A stretch of DNA of 64,000 bases from an uncultured Prevotellaceae bacterium (GCA_900320245.1 ONRP01000004.1:1-64000); one strand, 5' to 3'; positions 42,140-51,100 are shown, counted from the stretch's first letter. The notes: generated by a model not told the origin, from the sequence alone. A program made the numbers and translations.

Positions 42140-43492
42140 TTACTCTTCCACGAGATAGGAGAACTCCTTGGCGATATAGCACTCATATCCCTTAAAATAG
42201 ATTTTGTAGAAGTCACCGAAGTCTCCCAAGTATTCCAGGCGGTCTCCCTTGTTGGGGTGCAGGTTCTTGCCCTTGCTGTCGGTGATGATGTTGTAGTCGT
42301 TGAGTGCAGGGCTGGTGCGCACTCTCACGTTCACACCGTTCACCACGACATACGTCTTCTTCTGGGCATGTCTTGCCGTGACGGTGCTGTCAGGGCTTTC
42401 CGTGGGTGCTGCTGGGGCTACTTCTGGTTCTTGTTCATCTTCCAGGCCGGGATTGGTGTCTCCATCTTCATTGATGGTCCATTCGTAGGGCTCATCTTTG
42501 CTGCTGGACTGATTGGGGCGGATAACGAACATGTACAGGCATACGCCGCCCAAAACCAAAGCAGCAAGGATGGCCCCAATGATGGCAGCCATGGGGAAGC
42601 GGTTCTTGGTTTCAGTTTCAGTCTCAAAGGGCTGCTCTGGGTAGGGCTGTTGTTGGTAAGGCTGCTGCGGCTGGTAGGGCTGCGCCTGATAGGGTTGCTG
42701 CGCCTCAGGCTGCTGCGGCTGGTAAGGCTGCGCCTGATAGGGTTGCTGCGGCTCCAGTTGTTGCGGCTGGTAAGGCTGCGCCTGATAGGGCTGCTGCGGC
42801 TCCGGTTGTTGTGGCTGGTAGGGTTGCGCCTGATAGGGCTGCTGCGGCTCCGGTTGTTGCGGCTGGTAAGGCTGCGCCTGATAGGGCTGCTGCGGCTCCG
42901 GTTGCTGAGCCATTGCGCCAGCGGCAGCAATCTCGGTTACCTCCAGTGGAGCATAGTTGGTGTTATCGGTTTGTCCAACAGGCGTCCCGCACTGGGGGCA
43001 GCGTTCGGTTTGCGCACTCATGCGTTGTCCGCATTGCGTGCAGAAGATAAAGTCGTCTGTGCCCTCGGCCTGCGGTGCGGGCTCAGGCTGTTGCGGCTCG
43101 GGTTGTGGCACTGGTGCGGGCTGCGGCTCCGGCGGCTGTGGCTGGGTAGCCTGTTTCAAAATCTCCTGCAGTTCCAGGTATCGCGGCTCGTTGGGATTGA
43201 TGTCCAGCAACTCGTCGATGAGGGCGCGCGCCTGTTCAAACTGCTGGTTGGCGATGCTCAAGGTCGCGTTGCGGTAAATATCTTCGGTGTCAGGGCCGCT
43301 GTTCACGGCATCTTGGCCTGTTTGGAACAGGAAGGAGAGTTCCTCCACCTCACCGGCTTTCACCCACGATGGCATGCCTTTGCGCCACACGAGGGTCGTG
43401 GGCGTCAAGGGATGCTTGGCAAGGTCTTCAAGGAAAAACGGGCCTTGCCGCTCCGAATTCTCGTCTACGTAGTAATACTTAATGTTCGACAT
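42140..43492 (-). CDS. GYF_2 / zinc-ribbon / Pro-Gln repeat / TM / SH3b membrane protein
   Basis: 450 residues from the ATG at 43492 (MSNIKYYYVDENSERQGPF). In order: a GYF_2 (DUF4339) domain (about 3-52) with YYYVDENSERQGPF and VWRKGMPSW; a short TPR-like helical pair (70-110); a Pro-rich linker; a zinc ribbon with CTQCG and CPQCG (about 155-175); five 16-residue PQ-rich repeats; one transmembrane helix (MAAIIGAILAALVLGGVCLYMFVI, about 300-323); and a C-terminal bacterial SH3-like domain (VNGVNVRVRTSPALNDYN). The zinc ribbon and GYF would be cytoplasmic and the SH3 periplasmic. This suggests an adaptor linking the cluster's cytoplasmic parts to the wall. Its start lies one base after the bactofilin-like gene stop. 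Confidence 0.85.
   Translation of the reverse strand: MSNIKYYYVDENSERQGPFFLEDLAKHPLTPTTLVWRKGMPSWVKAGEVEELSFLFQTGQDAVNSGPDTEDIYRNATLSIANQQFEQARALIDELLDINPNEPRYLELQEILKQATQPQPPEPQPAPVPQPEPQQPEPAPQAEGTDDFIFCTQCGQRMSAQTERCPQCGTPVGQTDNTNYAPLEVTEIAAAGAMAQQPEPQQPYQAQPYQPQQPEPQQPYQAQPYQPQQPEPQQPYQAQPYQPQQLEPQQPYQAQPYQPQQPEAQQPYQAQPYQPQQPYQQQPYPEQPFETETETKNRFPMAAIIGAILAALVLGGVCLYMFVIRPNQSSSKDEPYEWTINEDGDTNPGLEDEQEPEVAPAAPTESPDSTVTARHAQKKTYVVVNGVNVRVRTSPALNDYNIITDSKGKNLHPNKGDRLEYLGDFGDFYKIYFKGYECYIAKEFSYLVEE
42657..42908. repeat. 48-bp coding tandem repeats
   Basis: Five near-identical copies coding for QQPEPQQPYQAQPYQP, with single substitutions (L for P, A for P). The low-complexity linker precedes the transmembrane helix. 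The number of copies is likely to vary between strains. Confidence 0.88.
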
Positions 43493-43493
43493 A

Positions 43494-44465
43494 TCACATT
43501 GTTCTTGCAAATTGTTCAACACTGAAGGAGCCGTCAAGGTCTTTCACCTTGATACGGCCGTGCAGGATATCAAAGAAGAATGACCTGAGGCGCTCGGTGG
43601 TCAGTAAGGCGGGTTTGCCGTCGCTGTCAAGGCCCAGGTCATAGGTCTTGAGCAACTGGGAACCCAGTGCGGCTGCAGTGAGCAGGAAGTGGTTCTGGAA
43701 CTTGTCGGTGTCAATCAGGTCGGCGGCAAGCACCTTGCCAATCACGCTGTAACTGTGCAGCGAGCGCTGGCGTTCACTGTCGGTGAGCGTGGTGTGCAGG
43801 TCATCAAGTGCCAGGTTGATTTCGATTTTGCCGCTTTCCTCGGCCTCCTCGAGATGACGGTACAGGGAACCCAGGTCGGCCAGCGCCAGCGAGTACAGTT
43901 TGGCCGACGGGGTGTATTCCACGCGTTCCACGCTGAAGACCGACGGCAGCAGCAAGTTGACATTGCCGTCCAGTTCCACATAGGGCGAGATGAAGGTGCC
44001 CACGATGCAGTCCTTGATGCTCAACGACTGGGTCGCGAACACGCCGCCGATAACGACGCAGTTCTCGAGGATGATATCATCGCCATACAGGCTTCCCGTG
44101 ACAAACGCGTTGCACAGCGTGATCGACTTGGAGTTGATGTCCGAGCAGAAGGTGCTGTTGCATTTCATGCCGCGCGTCACTACCGATGAGGCCGAACCCA
44201 CGGCCTTGCGGAAGATGACATCACCGTTCACGTCGTTGTTGATGTAGAGTTCACGCTGGGTGAACACTGCGCCCTTGACCTCAAAGGGGGCTCCCTCGAT
44301 GGTCAATTGGTTGGCATATAGGGGACCCTCGATAATCGTCTCGCCGACAACGGTGACGGTTCTCGACAGTTCCGAGATTTTGTTGGGCAATACTCCGCCC
44401 TTCACGATATTGTTGTCCAGACGCAGGTTAGTGTCTGTGATGTAGACTTCTTTTAATTGACCCAT
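43494..44465 (-). CDS. Bactofilin-like polymer-forming protein
   Basis: 323 residues. The N-terminal 190 residues are rich in short repeated beta segments (VVGETIIEGPLYANQLTIEG, VKGAVFTQRELYINNDVNGD, SLYGDDIILENCVVIGGV, SLSIKDCIVGTFISPYVEL) of the right-handed beta-helix type used by bactofilins. The last 130 residues are helical with an acidic part and end VEQFARTM. Bactofilins polymerise at the inner membrane to organise envelope enzymes. It has no signal peptide, so it is cytoplasmic. Spacing of 12 bases to the gene before it shows co-transcription. The call rests on repeat pattern, not on an aligned family. Confidence 0.72.
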   Translation of the reverse strand: MGQLKEVYITDTNLRLDNNIVKGGVLPNKISELSRTVTVVGETIIEGPLYANQLTIEGAPFEVKGAVFTQRELYINNDVNGDVIFRKAVGSASSVVTRGMKCNSTFCSDINSKSITLCNAFVTGSLYGDDIILENCVVIGGVFATQSLSIKDCIVGTFISPYVELDGNVNLLLPSVFSVERVEYTPSAKLYSLALADLGSLYRHLEEAEESGKIEINLALDDLHTTLTDSERQRSLHSYSVIGKVLAADLIDTDKFQNHFLLTAAALGSQLLKTYDLGLDSDGKPALLTTERLRSFFFDILHGRIKVKDLDGSFSVEQFARTM

Positions 44466-44477
44466 GATTGATATAGT

Positions 44478-45485
44478 TTATTGATTAAACATCTGATTGA
44501 TTAACTTTTTCACCCGCTCAGAGTGCGTGTCGTTCTGAGGAATGTTCTTGGCAATTTCGAGTTGCAGGTAGGAATTCAACTGCTCGGCGCCCTCGCTGGT
44601 GCTCAGCGGCATCTGCTCAAGCCGCGACGAGAGTGATTCCTCCAGGCCGCTGCATGATGCTGACAATTCCTGCGGAATGACGCATCGGCGCTCCACCTGC
44701 TGGTTTTCGCTTTCGGTCTTCATGTAGCACACCGGGATCAGGTAGGTGTCGCTGCCTTCACCGTCGATGTCGGTCTCCTGCATCGTCTTTTCGGTCCGGG
44801 CTTTCGACTCCAGGAACTGCTGGGCCTGCTCCATGGCCTGCAAGGCATGGCGTTTCATCAGTGCTGCGCTGATTTGCGCTTCCAGGAGGCTGCTCTCCTT
44901 GCTCATCGTCACCGCGGTCTGTATCATCTCGGTGTGGAGCATGCGGTCGCTCTGCTCGTCGACGTCGCCCACCAGTTTGAACACGGGCTGGTCAATCTCG
45001 TGGATACGGATCGACAGTTCGTTGTTCAGGTCGTTGAAGATCTTCTGGTAGCGGGCGCTGGTGCGGGCATAATCCTCTTCCATTTGCTGCTGCTTTTCCT
45101 GCAGGGTTTGTGCCTGTTGGCGCAGCAGGAGCAGTTTGGCATCGATGGCCTGCTCGAGTTCGGCTTTCTGTGTGCGCAGATCGGTGCGCACCGTACTGAA
45201 AAAGCCGTCGATGATCGACTTCGAAATCTTGTCGGCATTCTGCCTGATGGCAAGGCATTGGGCGGCGTTCATCGCCCCCACGCTGGCCGTCAAGCCGCTG
45301 ACGCTGTTGTTGCAGTGGGCCACGCTGGCGTCAAATGCTCCCGTGTCGACATGGACGTCAACTTCCACGAGTTCATGGGCGGTGCCGCTGTACGAAACCG
45401 AGCCCCCCGTCTGGGACGCAGGATAACTCACCGTCCCGCTGTAGTGGACGGATACTGTTCGTGAGAATCTTCTGCTGTAACTCAT
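44478..45485 (-). CDS. Coiled-coil protein, paralogue of the next gene upstream
   Basis: 335 residues. Ser/Tyr/Gly-rich N-terminus, then a long helical section (about 70-240) with strong heptad character (QAQTLQEKQQQMEEDYARTS). The core ARYQKIFNDLNNELSIRIHEIDQPVFKLVGD closely matches ARYLKIFTGINKELETRILQIDQPVFELVNK in the neighbouring protein. No known domain was recognised. No signal peptide. It may be a membrane-peripheral coiled-coil factor of the SPFH cluster, possibly comparable in role to PspA-type proteins, but there is no sequence evidence for homology to PspA. Confidence 0.78.
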   Translation of the reverse strand: MSYSRRFSRTVSVHYSGTVSYPASQTGGSVSYSGTAHELVEVDVHVDTGAFDASVAHCNNSVSGLTASVGAMNAAQCLAIRQNADKISKSIIDGFFSTVRTDLRTQKAELEQAIDAKLLLLRQQAQTLQEKQQQMEEDYARTSARYQKIFNDLNNELSIRIHEIDQPVFKLVGDVDEQSDRMLHTEMIQTAVTMSKESSLLEAQISAALMKRHALQAMEQAQQFLESKARTEKTMQETDIDGEGSDTYLIPVCYMKTESENQQVERRCVIPQELSASCSGLEESLSSRLEQMPLSTSEGAEQLNSYLQLEIAKNIPQNDTHSERVKKLINQMFNQ

Positions 45486-45497
45486 AATGGAGGTCTG

Positions 45498-46406
45498 TTA
45501 GAGGATTTCAAAATTTGACGAACCGAACAACTCGCGCATCTTGTCTTTGACGCGAGGTGCCATCTGGGCCATATCCACCATCCTCGTGAACTCGTCCCTC
45601 ACCGCCGGGTCACAGGCACCGTTGTGCCATTTCAGGCTGTCGGACGTGCGCACCGAGTTGTCGATGGCTCGGGCCGTCGATGTCTCCAGGTCGGCAGGGG
45701 TCATCACGTCCAAGCGGCTGGCCATGCTGCTGTCGTTCACCGACTCGCGTATCAGGACGGGCACCAGGTAATCGTGGTCATCGTTGCCTTCTTCGTTGTA
45801 TATCAGCACCTTGCTCGTGAGCACCCGTTGCTCGCCAATCTGCGACAGGAATCGCGTGGATTCCTCCAGCACGGTTTGGGCGTTGCGCTTCAGGTTCGAG
45901 GCAAGGATTTTCTGGCTGTCGGCGATGCTCTCGCTCTGGGATGTCGAAATCCACGAGGTCAGCGAGTTCATCCTGTTCGACGAGGACGCCATGTGCTTGT
46001 TCACCAACTCAAACACGGGTTGGTCAATCTGCAGAATGCGGGTCTCGAGTTCTTTGTTGATGCCGGTGAAGATTTTCAGGTAGCGTGCACTGATGCGCCC
46101 ATAGTCACGCTCCATGGTGCTCTTGATATTGAGCAACCGGCGTTTCTGCTGGGCCATTTTCATCAGCAATGCCTCGACACGGCTGTGCTTATTGGCAATC
46201 TTCTGCGAAATCTGGGAACACATCAACGTATAGAAGCCACGGTTCACATTGCTGCACACCTTGTTGGCACTGTGGTTCTCGGCGGCGATAACGGCGCTCT
46301 GCATCGTCACCACGGCCGCCGTAGTACCCTGTACATGGCTCGAAACGCTCTGCATTTCGGCAGCCATGGGAGTGGTATCAATGTTGCAGGGAATTAATGT
46401 TGCCAT
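45498..46406 (-). CDS. Coiled-coil protein, first of a paralogous pair
   Basis: 302 residues, mainly helical. It has the same conserved core as the 44478-45485 protein (SARYLKIFTGINKELETRILQIDQPVFELV, about residues 105-135) but a shorter N-terminal region. It starts 24 bases after the 750-residue protein gene and ends 12 bases before its paralogue. The family is not recognised. The pair suggests a hetero-oligomer. Confidence 0.78.
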   Translation of the reverse strand: MATLIPCNIDTTPMAAEMQSVSSHVQGTTAAVVTMQSAVIAAENHSANKVCSNVNRGFYTLMCSQISQKIANKHSRVEALLMKMAQQKRRLLNIKSTMERDYGRISARYLKIFTGINKELETRILQIDQPVFELVNKHMASSSNRMNSLTSWISTSQSESIADSQKILASNLKRNAQTVLEESTRFLSQIGEQRVLTSKVLIYNEEGNDDHDYLVPVLIRESVNDSSMASRLDVMTPADLETSTARAIDNSVRTSDSLKWHNGACDPAVRDEFTRMVDMAQMAPRVKDKMRELFGSSNFEIL

Positions 46407-46430
46407 AATAGTATCTCCTATCCGTTAACA

Positions 46431-48683
46431 TTAATTGTTCTCCTCGTCTTCCTTATAGTCCTCTTTCTCGGGAACGTAGGGAACGGCTTCATCGTCATCG
46501 TCCTCCTCAGGAATGTCGGGCACCTCGTCCTCCTCGGGGATGTCAGGCACCTCGTCCTCTTCGGGAATATCGGGCACCTCGTCTTCCTCGGGGATATCGG
46601 GCACCTCGTCCTCCTCGGGAATATCAGGTATTTCTTCCTCTTCGGGAACATCGGGCACTACATTCTCCTCGGGGACGTCGGGAACCTCTTCCTCCTGGGG
46701 AACGTCAGGCACCTCTTCTTCGTCGGGGGTAGGGGGAGTGGGGGGCTCTTCCTCATTGGTCGCGTTGGGTGTTGGAGCCGGCGGCGTGGTAGGAGCGGTT
46801 CTGCGAGGCTGGCTGGGCTTGATGTTCATGGTGATGCGGCTGACGGCATCCAGCGCGTTCACGGCAATCGACGGCAGGTTCAGCGACAGGTGCTCATAGG
46901 TCAGTTCCTCAACCTTGGGCTCGGGAAGCAGGATAGCCTCCTTGGCCAGCAGCGGGTTGGAAACGGCGAGCGGCTTGCGGCGGTTGTCCATGCTCTGGAC
47001 TTCGTCGGCAGCCACGGCAACCGAGTTGGAGTAGCCGTCCTGCAAACGGGCGTCATAGAACTCGACATGGCCAAACTTCTCGGCTTTCAGGGCGATGTCG
47101 TCCTGCAGGCGGTCCATATAGTCGCTGAACTCTTCCTGTACGTCCCTGAATTCCTGGGCCTGCATCTCAAATGCCGCCAGGGTGTTGGCCGAGTTGTCCT
47201 GCTTCTCCACAATCGCGTTGTCGAGTTTTCCGCTGTCCTCGGCACTGTCGACGGTGCTCATGTTGTCAAGCGTCTTCTGCAACTGCGACAGGGTGTTGAA
47301 GGCTTCGACATACTCGCTCAGGCTCTGCTGCATATTGTTGATGATGTCGGCACTCTCGGCATGGTTGGAACGGTAGAATGCGTCAACATCCTGGTGCCAC
47401 TTGTTCAGATAACTGATTTTCTGGTCATGAATCTGGCCGTAGATCTTGATGCGTTCAACACGGTTCTCCATCATCAGACGCTGAACCATCGGTGCCACAA
47501 TCTCTTCATAGATTTGATGGACGCCGAACGGCACACTCGTCACGCTGTTGTCCTCGGCGGTCCACTCGCCGGCGAACAGGCTGTAGCGCACGCGTGAACT
47601 TTCACGCAACTGGAAGGGCTCATAGCCCTGGATGGAGTCGGAGTAGTCGAAGCGCTCGTCGCGGATGCGGCGGATTTCCTCAGCCTCCAGCAGCGGTGAG
47701 TAGTGGTTATAGGGCGCTTTCAGGATTTTGAACAGGATATCGTTGGAGGAGTTCACCACCTTGTCGGTCGAGGCGAGTTTCATCGCCGAGATGGTCTGTA
47801 CCGACATCGCCATCGTGTGCATCAGATGCTTGAGCACATCCTCAAACTGCTCGGTGTCGCTCGACAAGGAGTCTTTGAGTTTGTTCAGGTGGCAGAAGTT
47901 GTCGATTTCGCCGTCATATCTCTTGTCGTCAAAGGCCTGGACAATGGGATGGTTGCCGGCATCGCTGGTGGCATATTCGTTCAGGAATTGCAGGTAGTCG
48001 CTGCCGTCGGCCACCAGGGGCAGCGTCACCGACTTGACTTCGGTATCGTTCATGCAGTAGGAGATGGTGCGAAGCGAGCGGTCGAGTTTACCCACGTAGT
48101 CGCTCTGGTTCACCTTCTGGATCGACAGCGAGTAGTCGTTGGTGTCGATGCTCTCCGACTCATCCGACGACTCTACAATCGGGGCCTCGGTGGTGAGTTG
48201 CTCCATCTGGGACATCGTTTCCACGAGCAGGTCGTTCTGCCGCGACAACTGCAGGCTCACCTGCGACGTGGGCACATTGCCCGTGTAGTCGATGACAAAG
48301 CACTTGTCCTCGTAGGCGACCTGTTGTGCTACGGGAACATAGGCTACGCCCATCTTGGTCACCTTGTAGTTTCTGAAGATGTTGGCATACTCTGCATTCT
48401 TGCGCTCAATCATCTGGTCGATGGCTGCCATCTGCTCGTCATACTGCTTGTTGCGGATGAAGTACATGAAGAAGGCCACGATGGTCAACAGCCATTTCCA
48501 GGTGTCGCTACGTTTCTTTTCAACCTCCTGCTTGTCCTGCACGAGTTGATTGATTTGTTGCTCGAGGGTCTCCTCCTGCCGCACAATGCGTTCGGCAGCC
48601 TGTGCGTAGTAGTTGAAGAGGAGCCGGGCTTGATCTTGGTAGATGTTGCTCGAGTCTTTGAAGATTTTTCCTGTTTTTGTCAT
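46431..48683 (-). CDS. Large membrane-anchored coiled-coil protein with acidic 9-residue repeats
   Basis: 750 residues. N-terminal helical part (about 1-60) with EETLEQQINQLVQDKQEVEKKR, one hydrophobic helix (WKWLLTIVAFFMYFI, about 63-78), then a long mostly helical region with coiled-coil character to about 640. A Pro/Thr-rich linker leads to a highly acidic tail of EEDEVPDIPE-type 9-residue units (about 660-735). No known domain was recognised. It is the largest protein of the SPFH cluster. The tail could bind divalent metal or basic partners; that is inference from composition. Confidence 0.8.
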   Translation of the reverse strand: MTKTGKIFKDSSNIYQDQARLLFNYYAQAAERIVRQEETLEQQINQLVQDKQEVEKKRSDTWKWLLTIVAFFMYFIRNKQYDEQMAAIDQMIERKNAEYANIFRNYKVTKMGVAYVPVAQQVAYEDKCFVIDYTGNVPTSQVSLQLSRQNDLLVETMSQMEQLTTEAPIVESSDESESIDTNDYSLSIQKVNQSDYVGKLDRSLRTISYCMNDTEVKSVTLPLVADGSDYLQFLNEYATSDAGNHPIVQAFDDKRYDGEIDNFCHLNKLKDSLSSDTEQFEDVLKHLMHTMAMSVQTISAMKLASTDKVVNSSNDILFKILKAPYNHYSPLLEAEEIRRIRDERFDYSDSIQGYEPFQLRESSRVRYSLFAGEWTAEDNSVTSVPFGVHQIYEEIVAPMVQRLMMENRVERIKIYGQIHDQKISYLNKWHQDVDAFYRSNHAESADIINNMQQSLSEYVEAFNTLSQLQKTLDNMSTVDSAEDSGKLDNAIVEKQDNSANTLAAFEMQAQEFRDVQEEFSDYMDRLQDDIALKAEKFGHVEFYDARLQDGYSNSVAVAADEVQSMDNRRKPLAVSNPLLAKEAILLPEPKVEELTYEHLSLNLPSIAVNALDAVSRITMNIKPSQPRRTAPTTPPAPTPNATNEEEPPTPPTPDEEEVPDVPQEEEVPDVPEENVVPDVPEEEEIPDIPEEDEVPDIPEEDEVPDIPEEDEVPDIPEEDEVPDIPEEDDDDEAVPYVPEKEDYKEDEENN
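46480..46735. repeat. 27-bp coding tandem repeats
   Basis: About eight or nine copies coding for E-E-D/E-E-V/I-P-D-V/I-P, four of them the same at protein level (EDEVPDIPE). They form the acidic C-terminal tail of the 750-residue protein. The 27-bp unit is a multiple of the 9-bp intergenic arrays, but the sequences are unrelated. Confidence 0.85.
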
Positions 48684-48810
48684 AAGGTGTATTGTTTATT
48701 GAGGTTATAGGATTCGGGTTGGGATTGTGGCAAACCAGGTAATTGCCCGCGGGCAACTTGTAGGGGATAGAAAAAGCGTTACCCCGTGAGGGCGGGGTAA
48801 CGTGCAGGCA

Positions 48811-49515
48811 TCAGTAGCGTTTCCTGTTCAGCAGTGTGCGTTCGAGGCTCGCAATCTTGTCGTTGATTTGCATCATGTCGAGCGGCTGCTGATACATGAG
48901 CACCCTCAGGTCCTGCACCGATTGCACGAACTGGTATTCCAGCGCCTGCGCCTCGGGAGCCAGCGACGGGGTGACAAAACGGGTCTCTTGCTGCAGTTTC
49001 TCGAGCCGTGCGACACACTGGGGGTCGAGGCGCTTGCTGCTGTACACTTCTTCCATGAACATCATCATCTGCGTCTTCAACGAGTCGCGGCCCTGTTTTT
49101 TGGCCTGCTCGAGGTGGTGGATTTCCTTGACCTTCTCGCCCGACTGGAGCGACGCGCCACGGCCCACCAGGGCAATCAGCACGATGGCCAGTTGACCCAG
49201 CAACTGGTAGGTGAACGGTATCTGCCAGATGATACCGCAGATCATCAGACCTATCGACAGCACCGTACACACCGTCAGGAAGAACATGTTGATACCCAAC
49301 ATGCCCACTTCCTTGTGCGAACTGTCCTTCGTGTTGATCAGGGGGAAGAACGAGGCCACGGCATAGACCGTGTAAATCAGGCACGAGACGACGATGTCGA
49401 GTGTCAGCACATCATTGCTGATGATGCCTCCGCCCAGTATCAGGAATGCGGCGATAATCAGGCCGTAGCCCAACAGCAGGGCCAGCACTTTATAGACTAT
49501 TCTTGCGTTACTCAT
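48811..49515 (-). CDS. Four-helix transmembrane protein with cytoplasmic coiled coil
   Basis: 234 residues. Four hydrophobic helices (about 8-32, 40-60, 70-95, 100-120) are followed by a 110-residue charged helical tail (KVKEIHHLEQAKKQGRDSLKTQ, RLEKLQQETRF). No family recognised. It lies between the SPFH gene (46 bases) and the 750-residue protein gene (127 bases) and is probably the integral membrane part of the cluster. Confidence 0.8.
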   Translation of the reverse strand: MSNARIVYKVLALLLGYGLIIAAFLILGGGIISNDVLTLDIVVSCLIYTVYAVASFFPLINTKDSSHKEVGMLGINMFFLTVCTVLSIGLMICGIIWQIPFTYQLLGQLAIVLIALVGRGASLQSGEKVKEIHHLEQAKKQGRDSLKTQMMMFMEEVYSSKRLDPQCVARLEKLQQETRFVTPSLAPEAQALEYQFVQSVQDLRVLMYQQPLDMMQINDKIASLERTLLNRKRY

Positions 49516-49561
49516 TGTGTAGATGTTTTTTTAGAGGGTTTGTTGATAAGATGACCGACCG

Positions 49562-50845
49562 TTAGAGTTTTTGGCCGCACTTCGGACAGAACTTGGCTGG
49601 TGTCGTGATGGGTGCACCGCAACGGGGACACGAGGGACCGGCACTCGTCTTCTGCTGGGCTCCGCAGTGCGGGCAGAACATGGTGCCCGGTGCGATACTG
49701 CCTCCGCAGGCATGGCACTGTGCCGCCGCGGCTGCCGACTGCAACGGGGTGCCGCAACTCACGCAACGGCGCGCCGTCTTGGGATTGTCCGAACCGCAGT
49801 TCGGGCACGGGTTGTATTCGGCACCGCAGTGCGGGCAGAACCGCTCGGTGGTCAAGTGCTTTCTGGAGCAACTGGCGCAGTATATCTCACGCACCTCGGG
49901 GCCTGCAGGCGCACCGCCCATGGGTTGTCCGCCCGTCTGGCCCTGGGGACCGAATGTGGGCTGTGAGTGATGGGTTTCCATCATGCCGCCGCCCATGCCG
50001 CCCATACCGCGGCCGCCCATCATGCTCATCGCCATCAGGCCGGCAAGCAGGCCGCCCTGGCTCGAGTTGCCGATCTGGTCCACGGCGTTGTTGGCCATGC
50101 CAAACATCTGTTCCTGTTGCCACGAGTGGCCCGTAATCGACATCGAGGCCTGGCTCGCCAGAGCCTCCGAGATTTTGCGGCCTTCGGCTGTCGTGGTGTC
50201 GACGGTGATGTCGTTCACATAGAAGCGCGTCATCGTCATGCCGTAGTCCTCCCAGAAGGCCAGCAACGATTCCTTGATGTATTGCGACAATGCGTCAAGA
50301 TGGGCCGTGATGCTCTTCAGACCCACCCGGTTCTGCGTCATGAACTGGATGATGGTGCTCTTGGCCTTGGTCGAGAACTCGCCATAGGCCTGCGACAGCA
50401 TGTCGGTCTCGGTGAACAGTTGCTTGGTGCCCACCATCTTGATCATGAACTTCTCGGGGGCGGACACCTTCACGCCATACTGGCCTTTCGCCAGCAGGGG
50501 CAGCATGGTCTGGTAGTCGGCGTCGTGGACGGTCATGTTCTTGGTCGCCCAACCCAGGTTGGCCGGCTCAAGCAGGTTGACGAACCACACCTCGGCGGTA
50601 AACGGGTTCTTGCCGCCGAAGGGGATGCCGAACAGCGACCTCAGCACAGGCAGGTTCTCGGTGTTGAGGGTGTGTTTGCCGGGGCCGAATTTGCCCATCA
50701 GTTGTCCCTTGCTGAATAGAAGGGCCTCCTGCGACTCGTTGACAATCAGTTGAGTGTAAGTGCTCAGGTTCGTGTGTGGGAAGCGGTATGCGAAGACAAA
50801 TTCGTTGCCTTGCGGCTGCCACATTACGCAATCAATTAGTGCCAT
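49562..50845 (-). CDS. SPFH-domain protein with C-terminal double zinc ribbons (YdjI-like)
   Basis: 427 residues. The N-terminal 250 residues are an SPFH domain of the YdjI/virion-core type (YTQLIVNESQEALLFSKGQLMGKFGPGKHTL, FGGKNPFTAEVWFVNL, YGVKVSAPEKF). After a Gly/Met-rich linker (GGRGMGGMGGGMM) come zinc-ribbon modules with eight CxxC pairs, from CASCSRKH to CPKCGQKL. In B. subtilis YdjI recruits the PspA homologue YdjF to the membrane with YdjG and YdjH. Here it heads an eight-gene cluster of different partners. No signal peptide; membrane-associated on the cytoplasmic side. Confidence 0.9.
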   Translation of the reverse strand: MALIDCVMWQPQGNEFVFAYRFPHTNLSTYTQLIVNESQEALLFSKGQLMGKFGPGKHTLNTENLPVLRSLFGIPFGGKNPFTAEVWFVNLLEPANLGWATKNMTVHDADYQTMLPLLAKGQYGVKVSAPEKFMIKMVGTKQLFTETDMLSQAYGEFSTKAKSTIIQFMTQNRVGLKSITAHLDALSQYIKESLLAFWEDYGMTMTRFYVNDITVDTTTAEGRKISEALASQASMSITGHSWQQEQMFGMANNAVDQIGNSSQGGLLAGLMAMSMMGGRGMGGMGGGMMETHHSQPTFGPQGQTGGQPMGGAPAGPEVREIYCASCSRKHLTTERFCPHCGAEYNPCPNCGSDNPKTARRCVSCGTPLQSAAAAAQCHACGGSIAPGTMFCPHCGAQQKTSAGPSCPRCGAPITTPAKFCPKCGQKL

Positions 50846-50975
50846 AATTCTGATTTTATTTGGTTTAAGTTATTTGTTTCAGTTCGATGCTCTTTTAAGG
50901 TCTCATCTCTGTGCCGTTTGTCGGTTGGCAAGAGGCTGCTGTCGTTGAGCGGTAAAGAATTAGTCTTAATTATTG

Positions 50976-50983
50976 CAAAGGTA
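50976..50983 (-). promoter_or_regulatory. -7 box upstream of the SPFH cluster
   Basis: Minus-strand TACCTTTG fits TAnnTTTG about 130 bases before the SPFH gene. No TTG is present at the usual -33 spacing, so the promoter may be weak or activated. Confidence 0.5.
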
Positions 50984-51100
50984 GGGACAAATGTTGGATA
51001 ATGAAAATATAATCCTACTTTTTTTTGCTTTTTAGCAGCACATTTGGTCCTTTGATTGCATTTTGATGCTAAAACGTGGTTCGGCATCCGATAAATGCAG

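Noticed and set aside
46513-46899. Plus-strand Ser/Gly-rich frame
   Set aside because: Antisense translation of the acidic 27-bp repeats.
50836-51087. 83-codon minus-strand frame in the divergent region
   Set aside because: It overlaps the SPFH start and its -7 box and has no recognisable features.
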